NCBI GenBank assembly: GCA_963739045.1
Contig: CAVTYY010000011.1
Span: 1 to 64,000 of the forward strand
Source of the DNA: Halobacillus_B sp963739045
Lineage (GTDB): Bacteria > Bacillota > Bacilli > Bacillales > Halobacillaceae
Reading direction: 5' to 3'
DNA: 64,000 nt
Part shown: positions 42,746-50,702 of the stretch, in pieces
How positions within the stretch are numbered: position 1 is the stretch's first letter
How the letters are laid out: each line of letters begins with the position of its first letter
Translations under genes and position numbers: made by a program
The notes under the pieces: model-generated
What the model was told of the DNA's origin: nothing
What the model saw: only the letters and a program-made list of their open reading frames with translations
The model's database searches: none

Positions 42746-43396
42746 TCATTCTTTATTTTCAAGTGATTCGTATTCCTGATACCTGCGATGAACGGTAGCT
42801 TTTGATACATCATAACCCAACCCTCTTAGAGTGGCAGCTATATCTTTAAAAGTCAGCTTATTTTGCCTTAAACGCACTACTTCTTCGATTGGAAATTCAA
42901 TTCGTTCCCTGCCAGAAGCAGCCTCAAGATTAGAAAGGTTTTCAGCCGGGTTGTATCCATTCTGAACAGCTTTTTTCATGCCTCTGCGAATCTTCATATT
43001 ATGTATTTTTCGCTGATACTCCTCTACAATCCCTACGATTTGCAAAACCATAGAATCAGATTCTGAAATTTCTAATTTACCATCGTGGGAAAGAGAGTAG
43101 ATCTTCACTCCCAGTTTCTGCAGTTGATGAAATAAAGCAATTTTGGTATTCCCCCGCCCAAGTCTTGTTTCGTCCTGAATGAGGAGCCCTTCTGCTTCTT
43201 CACTGGAGAAGTACTGAAGCAAGCGGTAGAGACCTTCCCGTTCCACCTCGTATCCGCTCGCTTGTTCCTCTATACAATCCACCACTTCCATACCGTGCTC
43301 AGCTGCCATCGCATGTAATTCTTCCCTTTGTCTTTTCAAGGAAGAAACCTGGGCTTCTTTTTCCGTACTTACACGGCAATATAGTATTACTCTCAT
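42746..43396 (-). CDS. yneB: Serine recombinase/resolvase-like protein YneB
   Basis: A 216-residue small serine recombinase. The catalytic domain begins RVILYCRVSTEKEAQ (nucleophile serine in RVST), with QDETRLGRGNTKIA for the conserved arginines. The C-terminal helix-turn-helix contains LTFKDIAATLRGLGYDVSKATVHRRYQEY. It matches YneB of the SOS-induced yneA-yneB-ynzC operon. No cognate recombination sites or transposon ends are visible, and its natural target is unknown. Lies downstream of the 31-codon gene and the LexA-controlled promoter. Confidence 0.9.
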   Translation of the reverse strand: MRVILYCRVSTEKEAQVSSLKRQREELHAMAAEHGMEVVDCIEEQASGYEVEREGLYRLLQYFSSEEAEGLLIQDETRLGRGNTKIALFHQLQKLGVKIYSLSHDGKLEISESDSMVLQIVGIVEEYQRKIHNMKIRRGMKKAVQNGYNPAENLSNLEAASGRERIEFPIEEVVRLRQNKLTFKDIAATLRGLGYDVSKATVHRRYQEYESLENKE

Positions 43397-43443
43397 GATA
43401 ACTTAACCCTCTCTAATAAAACTACTTCTTATCATAATATACT

Positions 43444-43539
43444 TTATCCTGTAATCACCATAGAGAAATATAAGAATGCTAAGCTCGCAATAAATAGAAC
43501 AAGATAAGTAACATCAAGCTTTGATAGTTTATTAAACAT
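43444..43539 (-). CDS. 31-residue single-pass membrane peptide in the LexA regulon
   Basis: An ATG at 43539 preceded by GGAGGG 9 nt upstream opens a 31-codon frame: MFNKLSKLD, then a hydrophobic stretch TYLVLFIASLAFLYFSMVITG to the end. Basic residues at the N-terminus predict an inside-N membrane peptide. It is the first gene after a perfect SigA promoter with LexA boxes and occupies the place of yneA. B. subtilis YneA is a LexA-induced division inhibitor with an N-terminal membrane anchor plus a LysM domain of roughly 100 residues in all; here the LysM part is absent and no decayed LysM sequence is visible before yneB. A truncated YneA or an unrelated peptide are both possible. Confidence 0.65.
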   Translation of the reverse strand: MFNKLSKLDVTYLVLFIASLAFLYFSMVITG

Positions 43540-43558
43540 TAGATTTCCCTCCATTTTA

Positions 43559-43572
43559 AGAACGAACGTTCC
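43559..43572. promoter_or_regulatory. LexA box 1 (yneB side)
   Basis: AGAACGAACGTTCC keeps the GAAC-N4-GTTC core of the SOS box, with the outer bases deviating. Downstream of the minus-strand start site region. Confidence 0.55.
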
Positions 43573-43574
43573 CA

Positions 43575-43588
43575 AGAACTTCTGTTCG
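43575..43588. promoter_or_regulatory. LexA box 2 (yneB side)
   Basis: AGAACTTCTGTTCG matches CGAAC-N4-GTTCG except for the first base; near the expected transcription start of the minus-strand unit. Confidence 0.65.
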
Positions 43589-43604
43589 CCTTTTGTTAAT
43601 TCCA

Positions 43605-43632
43605 ATTATATACGAACAAAGGTTCTTGTCAA
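43605..43632 (-). promoter_or_regulatory. Consensus promoter with LexA box 3 in the spacer
   Basis: On the minus strand TTGACA (43632-43627), a 16-bp spacer and TATAAT (43610-43605). The spacer contains the SOS box CGAACAAAGGTTCT (43613-43626, plus-strand reading). Strong intrinsic promoter held off by LexA; drives the 31-codon gene, yneB and ynzC. Confidence 0.75.
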
Positions 43633-43642
43633 CCTATTTATT

Positions 43643-43682
43643 CGAACGCTTGTTTGTATTTATTTTTTTTGCATGGTACAAT
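43643..43682 (+). promoter_or_regulatory. lexA promoter with LexA box 4
   Basis: CGAACGCTTGTTTG (43643-43656) fits the SOS consensus CGAACRNRYGTTYG fully. It overlaps the -35 TTGTAT (43654-43659); after a 17-bp spacer the -10 is TACAAT (43677-43682). Gives autorepression of lexA. Confidence 0.72.
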
Positions 43683-43718
43683 GTGGTTACTATAATCCTA
43701 TGTATGAGGTGTCAATCT

Positions 43719-44342
43719 ATGAGTAAACTTTCAAAACGGCAGCAGGAAATACTAGATTTTATAAAAGAACAGGTTTTATTAAAGGGGTATCCCCCATCCG
43801 TTCGTGAAATCGGCCAATCCGTTGGTCTAGCTTCCAGTTCTACAGTTCACGGGCATTTATCCAGACTCGAGAAAAAAGGTTATATTCGCAGGGATCCGAC
43901 AAAACCCAGAGCAATAGAAGTAATAGAGCTTGAAGAAGACCACAGTATTCCTAGAAGCGAAGCAGCTTACGCACCTGTCATTGGTAAAGTTACCGCAGGT
44001 TCTCCCATTACTGCAGTCGAGAACATTGAAGAATATGTTCCTCTTCCTGATTCGCTTGCCGGGTCAGACCAGAACACCTTTGTATTGATTGTTCAAGGGG
44101 AAAGTATGATCGAGGCAGGAATATTAAATGGTGACATGGTCGTTGTCAGACAGCAGCAAACCGCTCAAAACGGGGACATTGTAGTTGCCATGACAGAAGA
44201 CGAAGAAGCTACTGTTAAGCGCTTCTTTAAGGAAAAGAATCACATCCGGCTGCAGCCGGAAAACGCGACAATGGATCCGATCCTCTTAAATGATGTCTCG
44301 ATATTAGGTAAAGTAGTCGGTTTATACCGTACTGTACATTAA
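43719..44342 (+). CDS. lexA: SOS repressor LexA
   Basis: Repressor of the SOS response that self-cleaves when RecA filaments form. 207 residues: winged helix-turn-helix (1-65, with PPSVREIGQSVGLASSSTVHGHL), cleavage site A93-G94 in KVTAGSPI, nucleophile S129 in VQGESMIEAGI and general base K167 in ATVKRFF. Start at 43719 (MSKLSKRQ) follows GAGGTG; a frame extending to 43593 would run through the promoter and operators. Divergent from the yneB unit, as in B. subtilis. Confidence 0.97.
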   Translation: MSKLSKRQQEILDFIKEQVLLKGYPPSVREIGQSVGLASSSTVHGHLSRLEKKGYIRRDPTKPRAIEVIELEEDHSIPRSEAAYAPVIGKVTAGSPITAVENIEEYVPLPDSLAGSDQNTFVLIVQGESMIEAGILNGDMVVVRQQQTAQNGDIVVAMTEDEEATVKRFFKEKNHIRLQPENATMDPILLNDVSILGKVVGLYRTVH

Positions 44343-44420
44343 AGGACAAAAGCGCAGGCGATCGTCTAATGACCTTGAGGGGCTCCCCAGGCGCTGGAGC
44401 TGGATGTAGCTTCATATCGC
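44343..44420. repeat. Possible dispersed intergenic repeat
   Basis: The text AAAGCGCAGGCG ... GGCGCTGGAGCTGGA ... followed by GTTATCC resembles, from memory, a dispersed GC-rich element often found downstream of genes in Bacillus and relatives. No coding potential. Not verifiable without other genome sequence. Confidence 0.35.
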
Positions 44421-44471
44421 AAAAAGTTATCCAAACACGAATCTTAATATAATTTCCTAGACGACTAGAAA

Positions 44472-44502
44472 GACTGACCGAACTCCGGCCAGTCTTTTTT
44501 TC
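44472..44502 (+). terminator. Terminator downstream of lexA
   Basis: GACTGaCCG (44472-44480) faces CGGcCAGTC (44486-44494) and is followed by TTTTTTTT. 130 bp past the lexA stop codon. Confidence 0.7.
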
Positions 44503-44504
44503 AT

Positions 44505-44950
44505 TTATTGATTTTTGGATAGGACAAAGAAAAAAATAATGGACGAAATGTATAATTTGCCATCAAAAAGACGAACGATAAAATGTGGAGATGGTGGCTG
44601 GTAGAAGTGAGTAAAATTCTTTATTGTAACCGAGGATGCTGGGGGAATCTCTAGAGGTTTACTTTCCTTATTACCGTTTGGTTGAAGAAGGATGAGAATA
44701 TTGCCTGCAAACCAGGTGTTGAAACAGCATGAGCCCAATACTTCACTGAACCCACCCATGTAGACGATAACCTTATTTCCGCTCATGCAAGGCCGACCGA
44801 CCTGCCTGCATTTATGAGAGAATTTATGAAGCAATTAGATTAGTAATTCTTGTTAGAGGCTGGAACTAACCAAAAACGCTTAAGGGCAAATTAAGTATAT
44901 GAATTTTCACAGGAAAAATTTGAAGCATTTACCCTGACCTCTATCCACAC
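44505..44950. other. Gene-poor, possibly decayed region between lexA and glnA
   Basis: No convincing gene. A 109-codon minus-strand frame (44505-44834) has no ribosome site and unlikely composition. On the plus strand a short frame ends DLPAFMREFMKQLD at 44842, preceded by stops and frame changes, and a plus-strand terminator follows at about 44957. This looks like the decayed end of an old plus-strand gene of unknown family. Confidence 0.35.
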
Positions 44951-44956
44951 ATTAAA

Positions 44957-44992
44957 CACCCGGATCTTTGATTTACTCGATTCGGGTGTTTT
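44957..44992 (+). terminator. Orphan plus-strand terminator
   Basis: CACCCGGATC (44957-44966) pairs with GATTCGGGTG (44979-44988, one mismatch or bulge), followed by TTTTG. It has no intact gene upstream. Confidence 0.6.
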
Positions 44993-45074
44993 GATGAATC
45001 ATTTTCTTTTGCCTCAGCTTCTATTTGGCTGTAGAGATCAAAAAGCACCTCTGCACCCTTTACTAATTGTTAAC

Positions 45075-45107
45075 AAAAAAACCCTTGATGCTATGAACAT
45101 CAAGGGT
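45075..45107 (-). terminator. Terminator of glnR-glnA
   Basis: ACCCTTGATG (45081-45090) pairs with CATCAAGGGT (45098-45107), followed by seven T on the minus strand. Confidence 0.85.
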
Positions 45108-45114
45108 GAGTAAA

Positions 45115-46446
45115 TTAATACGTTTGTAAATACTGCTCTCGTTCCCAAGGGTGAACCTGCGTCCGGAACATATCCCATTCGATTTCTTTTGCTTCAACAA
45201 AATGTTCGAAAAGGTGTTCGCCAAGCGCTTCTACCATAATTGGATCTTTCTCCAATTCTTCAAGCGCATTAAATAATGTAGCTGGAAGATCTTTAATTCC
45301 ATGAGCTTCACGTTCTTTTTTGTTCATAACGTAGATGTTACGGTCTACAGGAGTTGGAGCTTCTAACTTATTTTTTACTCCATCAAGTCCTGCAGCAAGT
45401 AAGACGGCCATAGCCATGTATGGGTTAGCAGATGGATCCACACTACGTACCTCAATACGGGTACTTAACCCTCGTGAAGTCGGAACGCGAATCAGCGGAC
45501 TCCGGTTACGGCCGGACCAAGCTACATAACAAGGAGCTTCATAGCCGGGAACCAGGCGCTTATAGGAATTTACAGTGGGATTTGTCACCGCTGTAAAGTT
45601 CGTCGCATGTTTAATGATGCCCGCTGTAAAATTGTAGGCAACTTTAGAAAGCTGTTTGTCACCTTTTTCATCAAAGAATGCGTTGCCATTTTCATTAAAC
45701 AAGGACATATTGGCATGCATTCCGGACCCATTTACGCCAAATAACGGTTTAGGCATAAAGGTGGCATGCAGTCCATGCTGACGCGCAATCGTTTTAACGG
45801 CAAGCTTAAACGTTTGAATATCATCGCAATGTTTCACAGCATCCGAATATTTAAAATCAATCTCATGTTGTCCTGGAGCCACTTCATGGTGAGAGGCTTC
45901 AATTTCAAATCCCATCTCTTCAAGTTCTAAAACGATGTCCCGGCGGCAGTTCTCCCCAAGGTCAGTAGGTGCAAGGTCGAAATATCCGCCTTTATCATTC
46001 AATTCCAGCGTAGGTTCCCGATCTTCCCCGAGTTTGAATAGAAAGAATTCTGGTTCTGTTCCAATATTGAATGCAGAGAAACCCAGTTCCTCCATCTTTT
46101 TAAGATTGCGTTTAAGATTATAACGCGGACAGCCCTCGAAAGGGGTTTTGTCAGGATTATAAATATCGCAGATAAAGCGTGCCACTTTACCTTTCTCAGA
46201 AGTCCATGGGAAAACTACAAAAGTATCTAAGTCTGGTACTAAGTACATATCCGATTCTTCTATGCGTACGAACCCTTCAATCGAGGATCCATCAAACATC
46301 ATTAATCCATCGATAGCTTTATCCAGCTGACTTAATGGTATTTCCACATTTTTAATAGTTCCCAGCATGTCAGTAAATTGAAGCCGGATAAAACGAACGT
46401 TTTCCTCATCGATTTTCTTATAAATTTCTTCTCTGGTTAATCCCAT
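45115..46446 (-). CDS. glnA: Glutamine synthetase type I
   Basis: Makes glutamine from glutamate, ammonia and ATP; dodecameric cytoplasmic enzyme. The 443-residue length is that of the Gram-positive GSI-alpha class, which is feedback-inhibited and not adenylylated. Motifs: MFDGSSIEGFVRIEESDM, the ATP-site/glutamate loop NGSGMHANMSLF and the flap/active-site text VAWSGRNRSPLIRVP. In B. subtilis the feedback-inhibited form also chaperones GlnR and TnrA. Second gene of the glnR-glnA operon after a 24-bp gap. Confidence 0.97.
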   Translation of the reverse strand: MGLTREEIYKKIDEENVRFIRLQFTDMLGTIKNVEIPLSQLDKAIDGLMMFDGSSIEGFVRIEESDMYLVPDLDTFVVFPWTSEKGKVARFICDIYNPDKTPFEGCPRYNLKRNLKKMEELGFSAFNIGTEPEFFLFKLGEDREPTLELNDKGGYFDLAPTDLGENCRRDIVLELEEMGFEIEASHHEVAPGQHEIDFKYSDAVKHCDDIQTFKLAVKTIARQHGLHATFMPKPLFGVNGSGMHANMSLFNENGNAFFDEKGDKQLSKVAYNFTAGIIKHATNFTAVTNPTVNSYKRLVPGYEAPCYVAWSGRNRSPLIRVPTSRGLSTRIEVRSVDPSANPYMAMAVLLAAGLDGVKNKLEAPTPVDRNIYVMNKKEREAHGIKDLPATLFNALEELEKDPIMVEALGEHLFEHFVEAKEIEWDMFRTQVHPWEREQYLQTY

Positions 46447-46470
46447 TGCCTCGTCTCCTCCCGAACTGCT

Positions 46471-46875
46471 TTAATGGAAAAATCGTGATAATTCTCCCTG
46501 TCGTAATCCAAGTTTACCTTGTCTTCCCGAAGTGAATAGTTCTTGCTGTAACATACGACGAAGTTCTTTTTCAGAAAGTTCATTGTGGACCTCTTCTACG
46601 CGCTCTTCGTTATACGGCTCGTTCTTGGGCTGGTCCGTCAGCTCCAGAACTTGTTTAATTCCTGCCATATTTACCCCTTTTTCTATGAGATCTTTTATCT
46701 CTAGCAAACGATCTACGTCGTTAAAGGAAAACAGACGGCGGTTGCCATCTGATCTTGCAGGAGTCACAAGTTTGTGCTGCTCATAATAACGGATTTGCCG
46801 CGCAGACAGGTCAGTTAAAGATTGAACAATCCCCATCGGGAATAGCGGCATCGAACGACGAATTTCATCACTCAT
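46471..46875 (-). CDS. glnR: Nitrogen regulator GlnR
   Basis: MerR-family repressor of glnRA and other nitrogen genes under nitrogen excess. 134 residues: DNA-binding domain with QSLTDLSARQIRYYEQHKLVTPARSDGNRRLFSFNDVDRLLEI-type text and a C-terminal tail (KLGLRQGELSRFFH) that senses glutamine synthetase. Start at 46875 (MSDEIRRSMPLF) follows GGAGG; an upstream extension to 46911 would cover the -10. Autoregulation is expected from the promoter architecture. Confidence 0.94.
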   Translation of the reverse strand: MSDEIRRSMPLFPMGIVQSLTDLSARQIRYYEQHKLVTPARSDGNRRLFSFNDVDRLLEIKDLIEKGVNMAGIKQVLELTDQPKNEPYNEERVEEVHNELSEKELRRMLQQELFTSGRQGKLGLRQGELSRFFH

Positions 46876-46909
46876 CGAATTGCCTCCTCCCAAAAGAAAT
46901 GATACTTTC

Positions 46910-46948
46910 ATTATACGACACGAAGGTGATATGTCAATGAATGTGAGG
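46910..46948 (-). promoter_or_regulatory. glnRA promoter with partial GlnR box
   Basis: On the minus strand TTGACA (46937-46932), a 16-bp spacer and TATAAT (46915-46910), both perfect. The -35 is embedded in CCTCACATTCATTGACAT, which keeps the TGTCA half (plus strand) and spacing of TGTNA-N7-TNACA but has a weakened second half. GlnR control is likely but the site is imperfect. Confidence 0.6.
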
Positions 46949-46982
46949 ATTGTTTACATAAAAAAAGAAAGCGCTTATTATC

Positions 46983-48221
46983 TTACATGATATTTTCACT
47001 CAGCAGCTGTTCCACTGCCGTCGTGACAGCAATTTTAACATGAGCATAGGTTAACCCACCTTGGACAAAGGCTGTATATGGCGGCCGAATCGGACCATCT
47101 GCCGTTAGCTCTAAGCTGGCTCCCTGGATAAATGTGCCGGCGGCCATAATAACTTCGTCCTCATACCCAGGCATGGGGCTTGGGTGCGGGGTCACATGAG
47201 AGTTAATCGGTGATGCCGCTTGAATGGTCTGGCAAAACCGAATCATTTGATTGGCGTTTTCAAAACTTACCGACTGAATGAGGTCGGTCCGCGGAACATC
47301 GTAGGAAGGGTTGGTCTTAAAGCCGAGATCATTTAGAAATTTAGCTGTAAACACCGCTCCTTTAAGAGCCTCTCCAACAACATGAGGAGCAAGAAAGATT
47401 CCTTGATACATTTCCTGGAGACTATTTACCGTAGCACCAGTCTCCTTCCCTAATCCAGGCGCAGTGAGCCGGTAACTGCATAATTCAATCAGCTCTCTCT
47501 TCCCCGCTATGTAACCACCGATTCTTGCCAGCCCGCCGCCAGGGTTCTTAATGAGAGAACCTGCGATTAAATCCGCCCCTGCCTCCAAGGGCTCCCGTTC
47601 TTCTACAAATTCACCGTAGCAATTATCTACAAAAATTATCACATCGTCTTTAATAGAACGGACGTATTGAATAACCTTCTCGATCTCTTCTATACGAAAG
47701 GAAGGCCGTTCAGAATAGCCTTTCGACCGCTGAATGGCCACCACTTTCGTTCGGTTTGATAATGCTCGTTCGATTGCTGCTTTGTCAAAATCATGTTCAG
47801 GGGTAAGCGGTATGGACTGACAAGTGATGCCAAAGTCCTTTAAGGAGCCCGTATCTTTTCCACTGCTCCCAATTACTTCTGAGAGTGTATCATAAGGTTC
47901 TCCACTAATATAAACCAGTTCATCCCCAGGGCGCAAAACCCCAAATAAACTGGTTGTTATCGCATGTGTACCTGAGATCAGCTGAGGACGAACGAGTGCA
48001 TCCTCCGCTTTAAAGATCGCCGCATAAAGAGCTTCCAGTGTATCTCTCCCAAAGTCATCGTACCCATACCCCGTGGTCGGGTTAAAGTGCGCATCACTAA
48101 CTCGCAGTGCCTGAAAAGCTTGTAACACTTTTCGCTGGTTTTTTTCCACCCTCCGATTAATATCATCATGGTAATTTCTAATGGATTCTTCCGTCTCTCG
48201 TAAAGCATGTTCAATATTCAT
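46983..48221 (-). CDS. ynbB: PLP-dependent Cys/Met-metabolism-type enzyme YnbB
   Basis: Fold-type I pyridoxal-phosphate protein of about 412 residues in the aluminium-resistance/YnbB branch of the Cys/Met metabolism family. The PLP lysine lies in IAGSLIKNPGGGLARIGGY; upstream are the cofactor-binding SGTHAITTSLFGVLRPGD and FVDNCYGEF (aspartate pairing with the pyridine). Substrate unknown. ATG at 48221 is preferred: AAGGAAG lies 10 nt upstream, whereas an earlier ATG at 48230 is too close to it. Directly downstream of hflX (gap about 15 bp), as in B. subtilis ynbA-ynbB-glnR order. Confidence 0.88.
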   Translation of the reverse strand: MNIEHALRETEESIRNYHDDINRRVEKNQRKVLQAFQALRVSDAHFNPTTGYGYDDFGRDTLEALYAAIFKAEDALVRPQLISGTHAITTSLFGVLRPGDELVYISGEPYDTLSEVIGSSGKDTGSLKDFGITCQSIPLTPEHDFDKAAIERALSNRTKVVAIQRSKGYSERPSFRIEEIEKVIQYVRSIKDDVIIFVDNCYGEFVEEREPLEAGADLIAGSLIKNPGGGLARIGGYIAGKRELIELCSYRLTAPGLGKETGATVNSLQEMYQGIFLAPHVVGEALKGAVFTAKFLNDLGFKTNPSYDVPRTDLIQSVSFENANQMIRFCQTIQAASPINSHVTPHPSPMPGYEDEVIMAAGTFIQGASLELTADGPIRPPYTAFVQGGLTYAHVKIAVTTAVEQLLSENIM

Positions 48222-48236
48222 GGGCCGCATTCTTCC

Positions 48237-49475
48237 TTACTTTTGTATAATCTTGTGTTTTAATGGGTGGTCAGGATGGATGTATCCGTGAAGCGCATAC
48301 CCTTCCCGTTCTTCATAAAATTGCATGCTGGTTACCATGCTGAATTTTTTGAATTCCTGTAGTCTTTTTCCTTCGTCAGCAGAGACAAACACATCGTATT
48401 CATACCAGTCGTCCTTGATCACTTCTTCTACTTTATGTAGGATCCGCTTCACATCAATGGGATCATGCACACTGACCGATAAAGAAGGAAACGCCGGTGG
48501 AATAAAATCTCCTTCCACTAGGTCCTTTTTATTATAAACAGTAAGCATTGGCAATTGGCTCGCTCCCAGTTCCTCAAGCAGTTTAAGCACGATGTGTTCC
48601 TGGTGCAGATGATCCGGATGAGCAGCATCTACCATATGAAGAATGAAGTCCGCTTCCGTTACTTCTTCAAGCGTTGAGCGAAAGGCAGCAATCAAGGTAG
48701 TCGGTAAATCCTGAATGAAACCTACCGTATCTGACAGCAGTGCCTGAAAGCCCGAAGGCAGACTGAATTGCCTTGTTAAAGGATCTAACGTGGCAAATAA
48801 CAAGTTCTCCTCAAAAGAATCACTTTCCGTCACTTGATTAAAGAAGGTCGACTTCCCGGCATTGGTATATCCGACGATCGCAATTTGAAACGCTTTATTT
48901 TCTTTTCTCCGCTTCCGATATTGATCCCTCTGTTTAACGACCGTGTTTAACCGTTTTTTAATATCATCTATCCGCCGTTGAATATGGCGGCGGTCTGTTT
49001 CTAGTTTTGTTTCCCCTGGCCCACGGGTCCCTATCCCGCCACCCAGCCTCGATAATGCAGTCCCTTGCCCAACCAGCCGCGGAAGCAGATACTGAAGCTG
49101 AGCAAGTTCAACTTGAAGCTTCCCTTCCTTGGTATGAGCACGGCTTGCAAAAATATCTAAGATCAACTGACTGCGATCAATTACCCGTCTTTCTGTCCGA
49201 TCAGAGATATTCCTTAACTGACCAGGAGATAGTTCATCATTAAAAATAATTAAATCAGCTTCAAACTCTTCAGCTAGAATTTTTATTTCTTCTAACTTCC
49301 CTTCACCTAAGTAGGTTGCCGGATGAACACGTTCCCGATTTTGGATCACAACTTTACAAACTTCCCCGTCCGCTGTTTCCGTTAAAGACTGCAGCTCTTC
49401 GAGAGAATAGTTAAACCGCTCTTCATCTTCTCTTGGTGCTTTTCTTGCTACAAGGATTATTTTTTCTTTATCCAT
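48237..49475 (-). CDS. hflX: GTPase HflX (YnbA)
   Basis: Translational GTPase that binds 50S/70S ribosomes and rescues stalled or hibernating ribosomes under stress. 412 residues: N-terminal HflX domain with PGQLRNISDRTERRVIDRSQLIL and the GTP-phase motif RLGGGIGTRGPGETKLETDRR, a coiled linker, then the G domain with P-loop IVGYTNAGKSTFFN, switch DTVGFIQDLP and NKKD. ATG at 49475 has GAGGGTGA about 9 nt upstream; TTG at 49478 is an alternative. Confidence 0.94.
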   Translation of the reverse strand: MDKEKIILVARKAPREDEERFNYSLEELQSLTETADGEVCKVVIQNRERVHPATYLGEGKLEEIKILAEEFEADLIIFNDELSPGQLRNISDRTERRVIDRSQLILDIFASRAHTKEGKLQVELAQLQYLLPRLVGQGTALSRLGGGIGTRGPGETKLETDRRHIQRRIDDIKKRLNTVVKQRDQYRKRRKENKAFQIAIVGYTNAGKSTFFNQVTESDSFEENLLFATLDPLTRQFSLPSGFQALLSDTVGFIQDLPTTLIAAFRSTLEEVTEADFILHMVDAAHPDHLHQEHIVLKLLEELGASQLPMLTVYNKKDLVEGDFIPPAFPSLSVSVHDPIDVKRILHKVEEVIKDDWYEYDVFVSADEGKRLQEFKKFSMVTSMQFYEEREGYALHGYIHPDHPLKHKIIQK

Positions 49476-49555
49476 CAACTTAGGTCACCCTCTTTTCTAA
49501 ACCATCCTTCCTTTCATAATATCAAAAATAACCAGCAAACGGTATTCCTGCAGGA

Positions 49556-50494
49556 TTAGGGGCAGGAAAGATGGTTAATTCCACAAAAATCATTTACTTC
49601 GAGCGTCATCAGGGCAGTCTTCTTTTGATTATTACTGCTAATCACTCTCCAAGCGTGTTTTCGGATAGCTTCTTCAATTAAATTACGAACATACCTTGCA
49701 TTCGAGAAGTTGTAAGGCGAGTGAGCACAAACAGAATTCAAATGATCATACAGCTTCCGTTCTGCTTGAGGCGTTAAACAGTAGTCTCTTTCTTCCAGCA
49801 TCGTGGAGGCAATTGCAGATAATTCTGCCGCTGAATAATTAGAAAATGGCAATTGAATGGGAAACCTAGAGGCTAAACCAGGATTAATCCTTAGAAATTG
49901 GTCCATTTCCTCTGGATAACCAGCAAGAATCATAATTAAACGGTCGTGATGATCTTCCATGCATTTCACAATCGTATCAATCGCTTCTTTTCCAAAATCC
50001 TTGTCACCTCCACGCGCCAAAGAATAAGCTTCATCAATAAAGAGAACTCCTCCAATGGCTTTATGAATTAAATCTTTGGTCTTTTGTGCGGTATGACCAA
50101 TATATTCACCGACTAAATCCGATCGGTCCGCCTCTATAAACTGTCCCTTCTCCAGAACATTCATTTCCTTAAATAATTGAGCCACCATTCTCGCAACCGT
50201 CGTTTTTCCCGTCCCCGGATTTCCTTTAAACACCATATGCAATACTTGAGTATTCGGCTTAAGCCCCAAATCCTTTCGTTTCTGGGCAATTAGAACTTGA
50301 GCATAGATTTCTTTCACTCGTTTCTTTAAATCCTTCATTCCAATTATGGTAGAAAAGAATTCATCAATCCTAAGAAATGGTTTGATCGATGTTTCTTGAG
50401 CCTGAATCTGCTGAACGGCAATGGTATTTCCTTTTGTTTCATTCAGCACAATATTTATCGTACCAGATCGAACAGCTTTAGCTTGCGGATGCAC
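49556..50494 (-). CDS. spoVK: Stage V sporulation AAA+ protein SpoVK
   Basis: Single-module CbxX/CfqX AAA+ ATPase of 312 residues, needed for spore maturation in B. subtilis. Walker A GNPGTGKTTVARM, Walker B GGVLFIDEAYSLA, VGEYIGHTAQKTKDL loop and arginine finger region NPGLASRFPIQLPF. Start at 50494 follows GAGGAGGGG. Location between hfq and hflX is conserved. A second, double-module relative lies at 29601-31859. Mother-cell (SigE) expression is expected from the family, not demonstrated here. Confidence 0.9.
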   Translation of the reverse strand: MHPQAKAVRSGTINIVLNETKGNTIAVQQIQAQETSIKPFLRIDEFFSTIIGMKDLKKRVKEIYAQVLIAQKRKDLGLKPNTQVLHMVFKGNPGTGKTTVARMVAQLFKEMNVLEKGQFIEADRSDLVGEYIGHTAQKTKDLIHKAIGGVLFIDEAYSLARGGDKDFGKEAIDTIVKCMEDHHDRLIMILAGYPEEMDQFLRINPGLASRFPIQLPFSNYSAAELSAIASTMLEERDYCLTPQAERKLYDHLNSVCAHSPYNFSNARYVRNLIEEAIRKHAWRVISSNNQKKTALMTLEVNDFCGINHLSCP

Positions 50495-50671
50495 ATAGAC
50501 CCCTCCTCATTTCCCTTCATCATACGCACGATCTCCAAAAGCTGTGACAAACGCCTACGGGAAGTCATTAAGGAAGGCAGATCAGATGAAAAAAATAAAC
50601 TTATTCATGATCCCTCCTTATGTATCAGAAGGCACAGCGGCAGGGGTCAAGCATCAGCACAAAAAGAAAAA

Positions 50672-50693
50672 GCGGGCGCATATGTGCGCCCGC
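50672..50693 (-). terminator. Terminator of miaA-hfq
   Basis: A fully palindromic 22-nt GC-rich sequence, GCGGGCGCATA and its mirror, followed on the minus strand by TTTTTCTTTTT. Between it and spoVK (50495-50671) there is no gene. Confidence 0.85.
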
Positions 50694-50702
50694 TGTCATT
50701 CT

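Noticed and set aside
42746..43396. YneB as part of a transposon or prophage
   Set aside because: It is in the conserved SOS locus shared with B. subtilis and no element ends or other mobile genes are near.
43593..44342. LexA with a 42-residue N-terminal extension
   Set aside because: The extension is translated from the promoter and LexA boxes; the known LexA start MSKLSKRQ at 43719 has its own ribosome site.
44505..44834. A 109-codon minus-strand open frame between lexA and glnA
   Set aside because: No ribosome site, poor codon and residue composition, no recognised family, and fragments of protein-like text on the opposite strand suggest chance openness in a decayed region.
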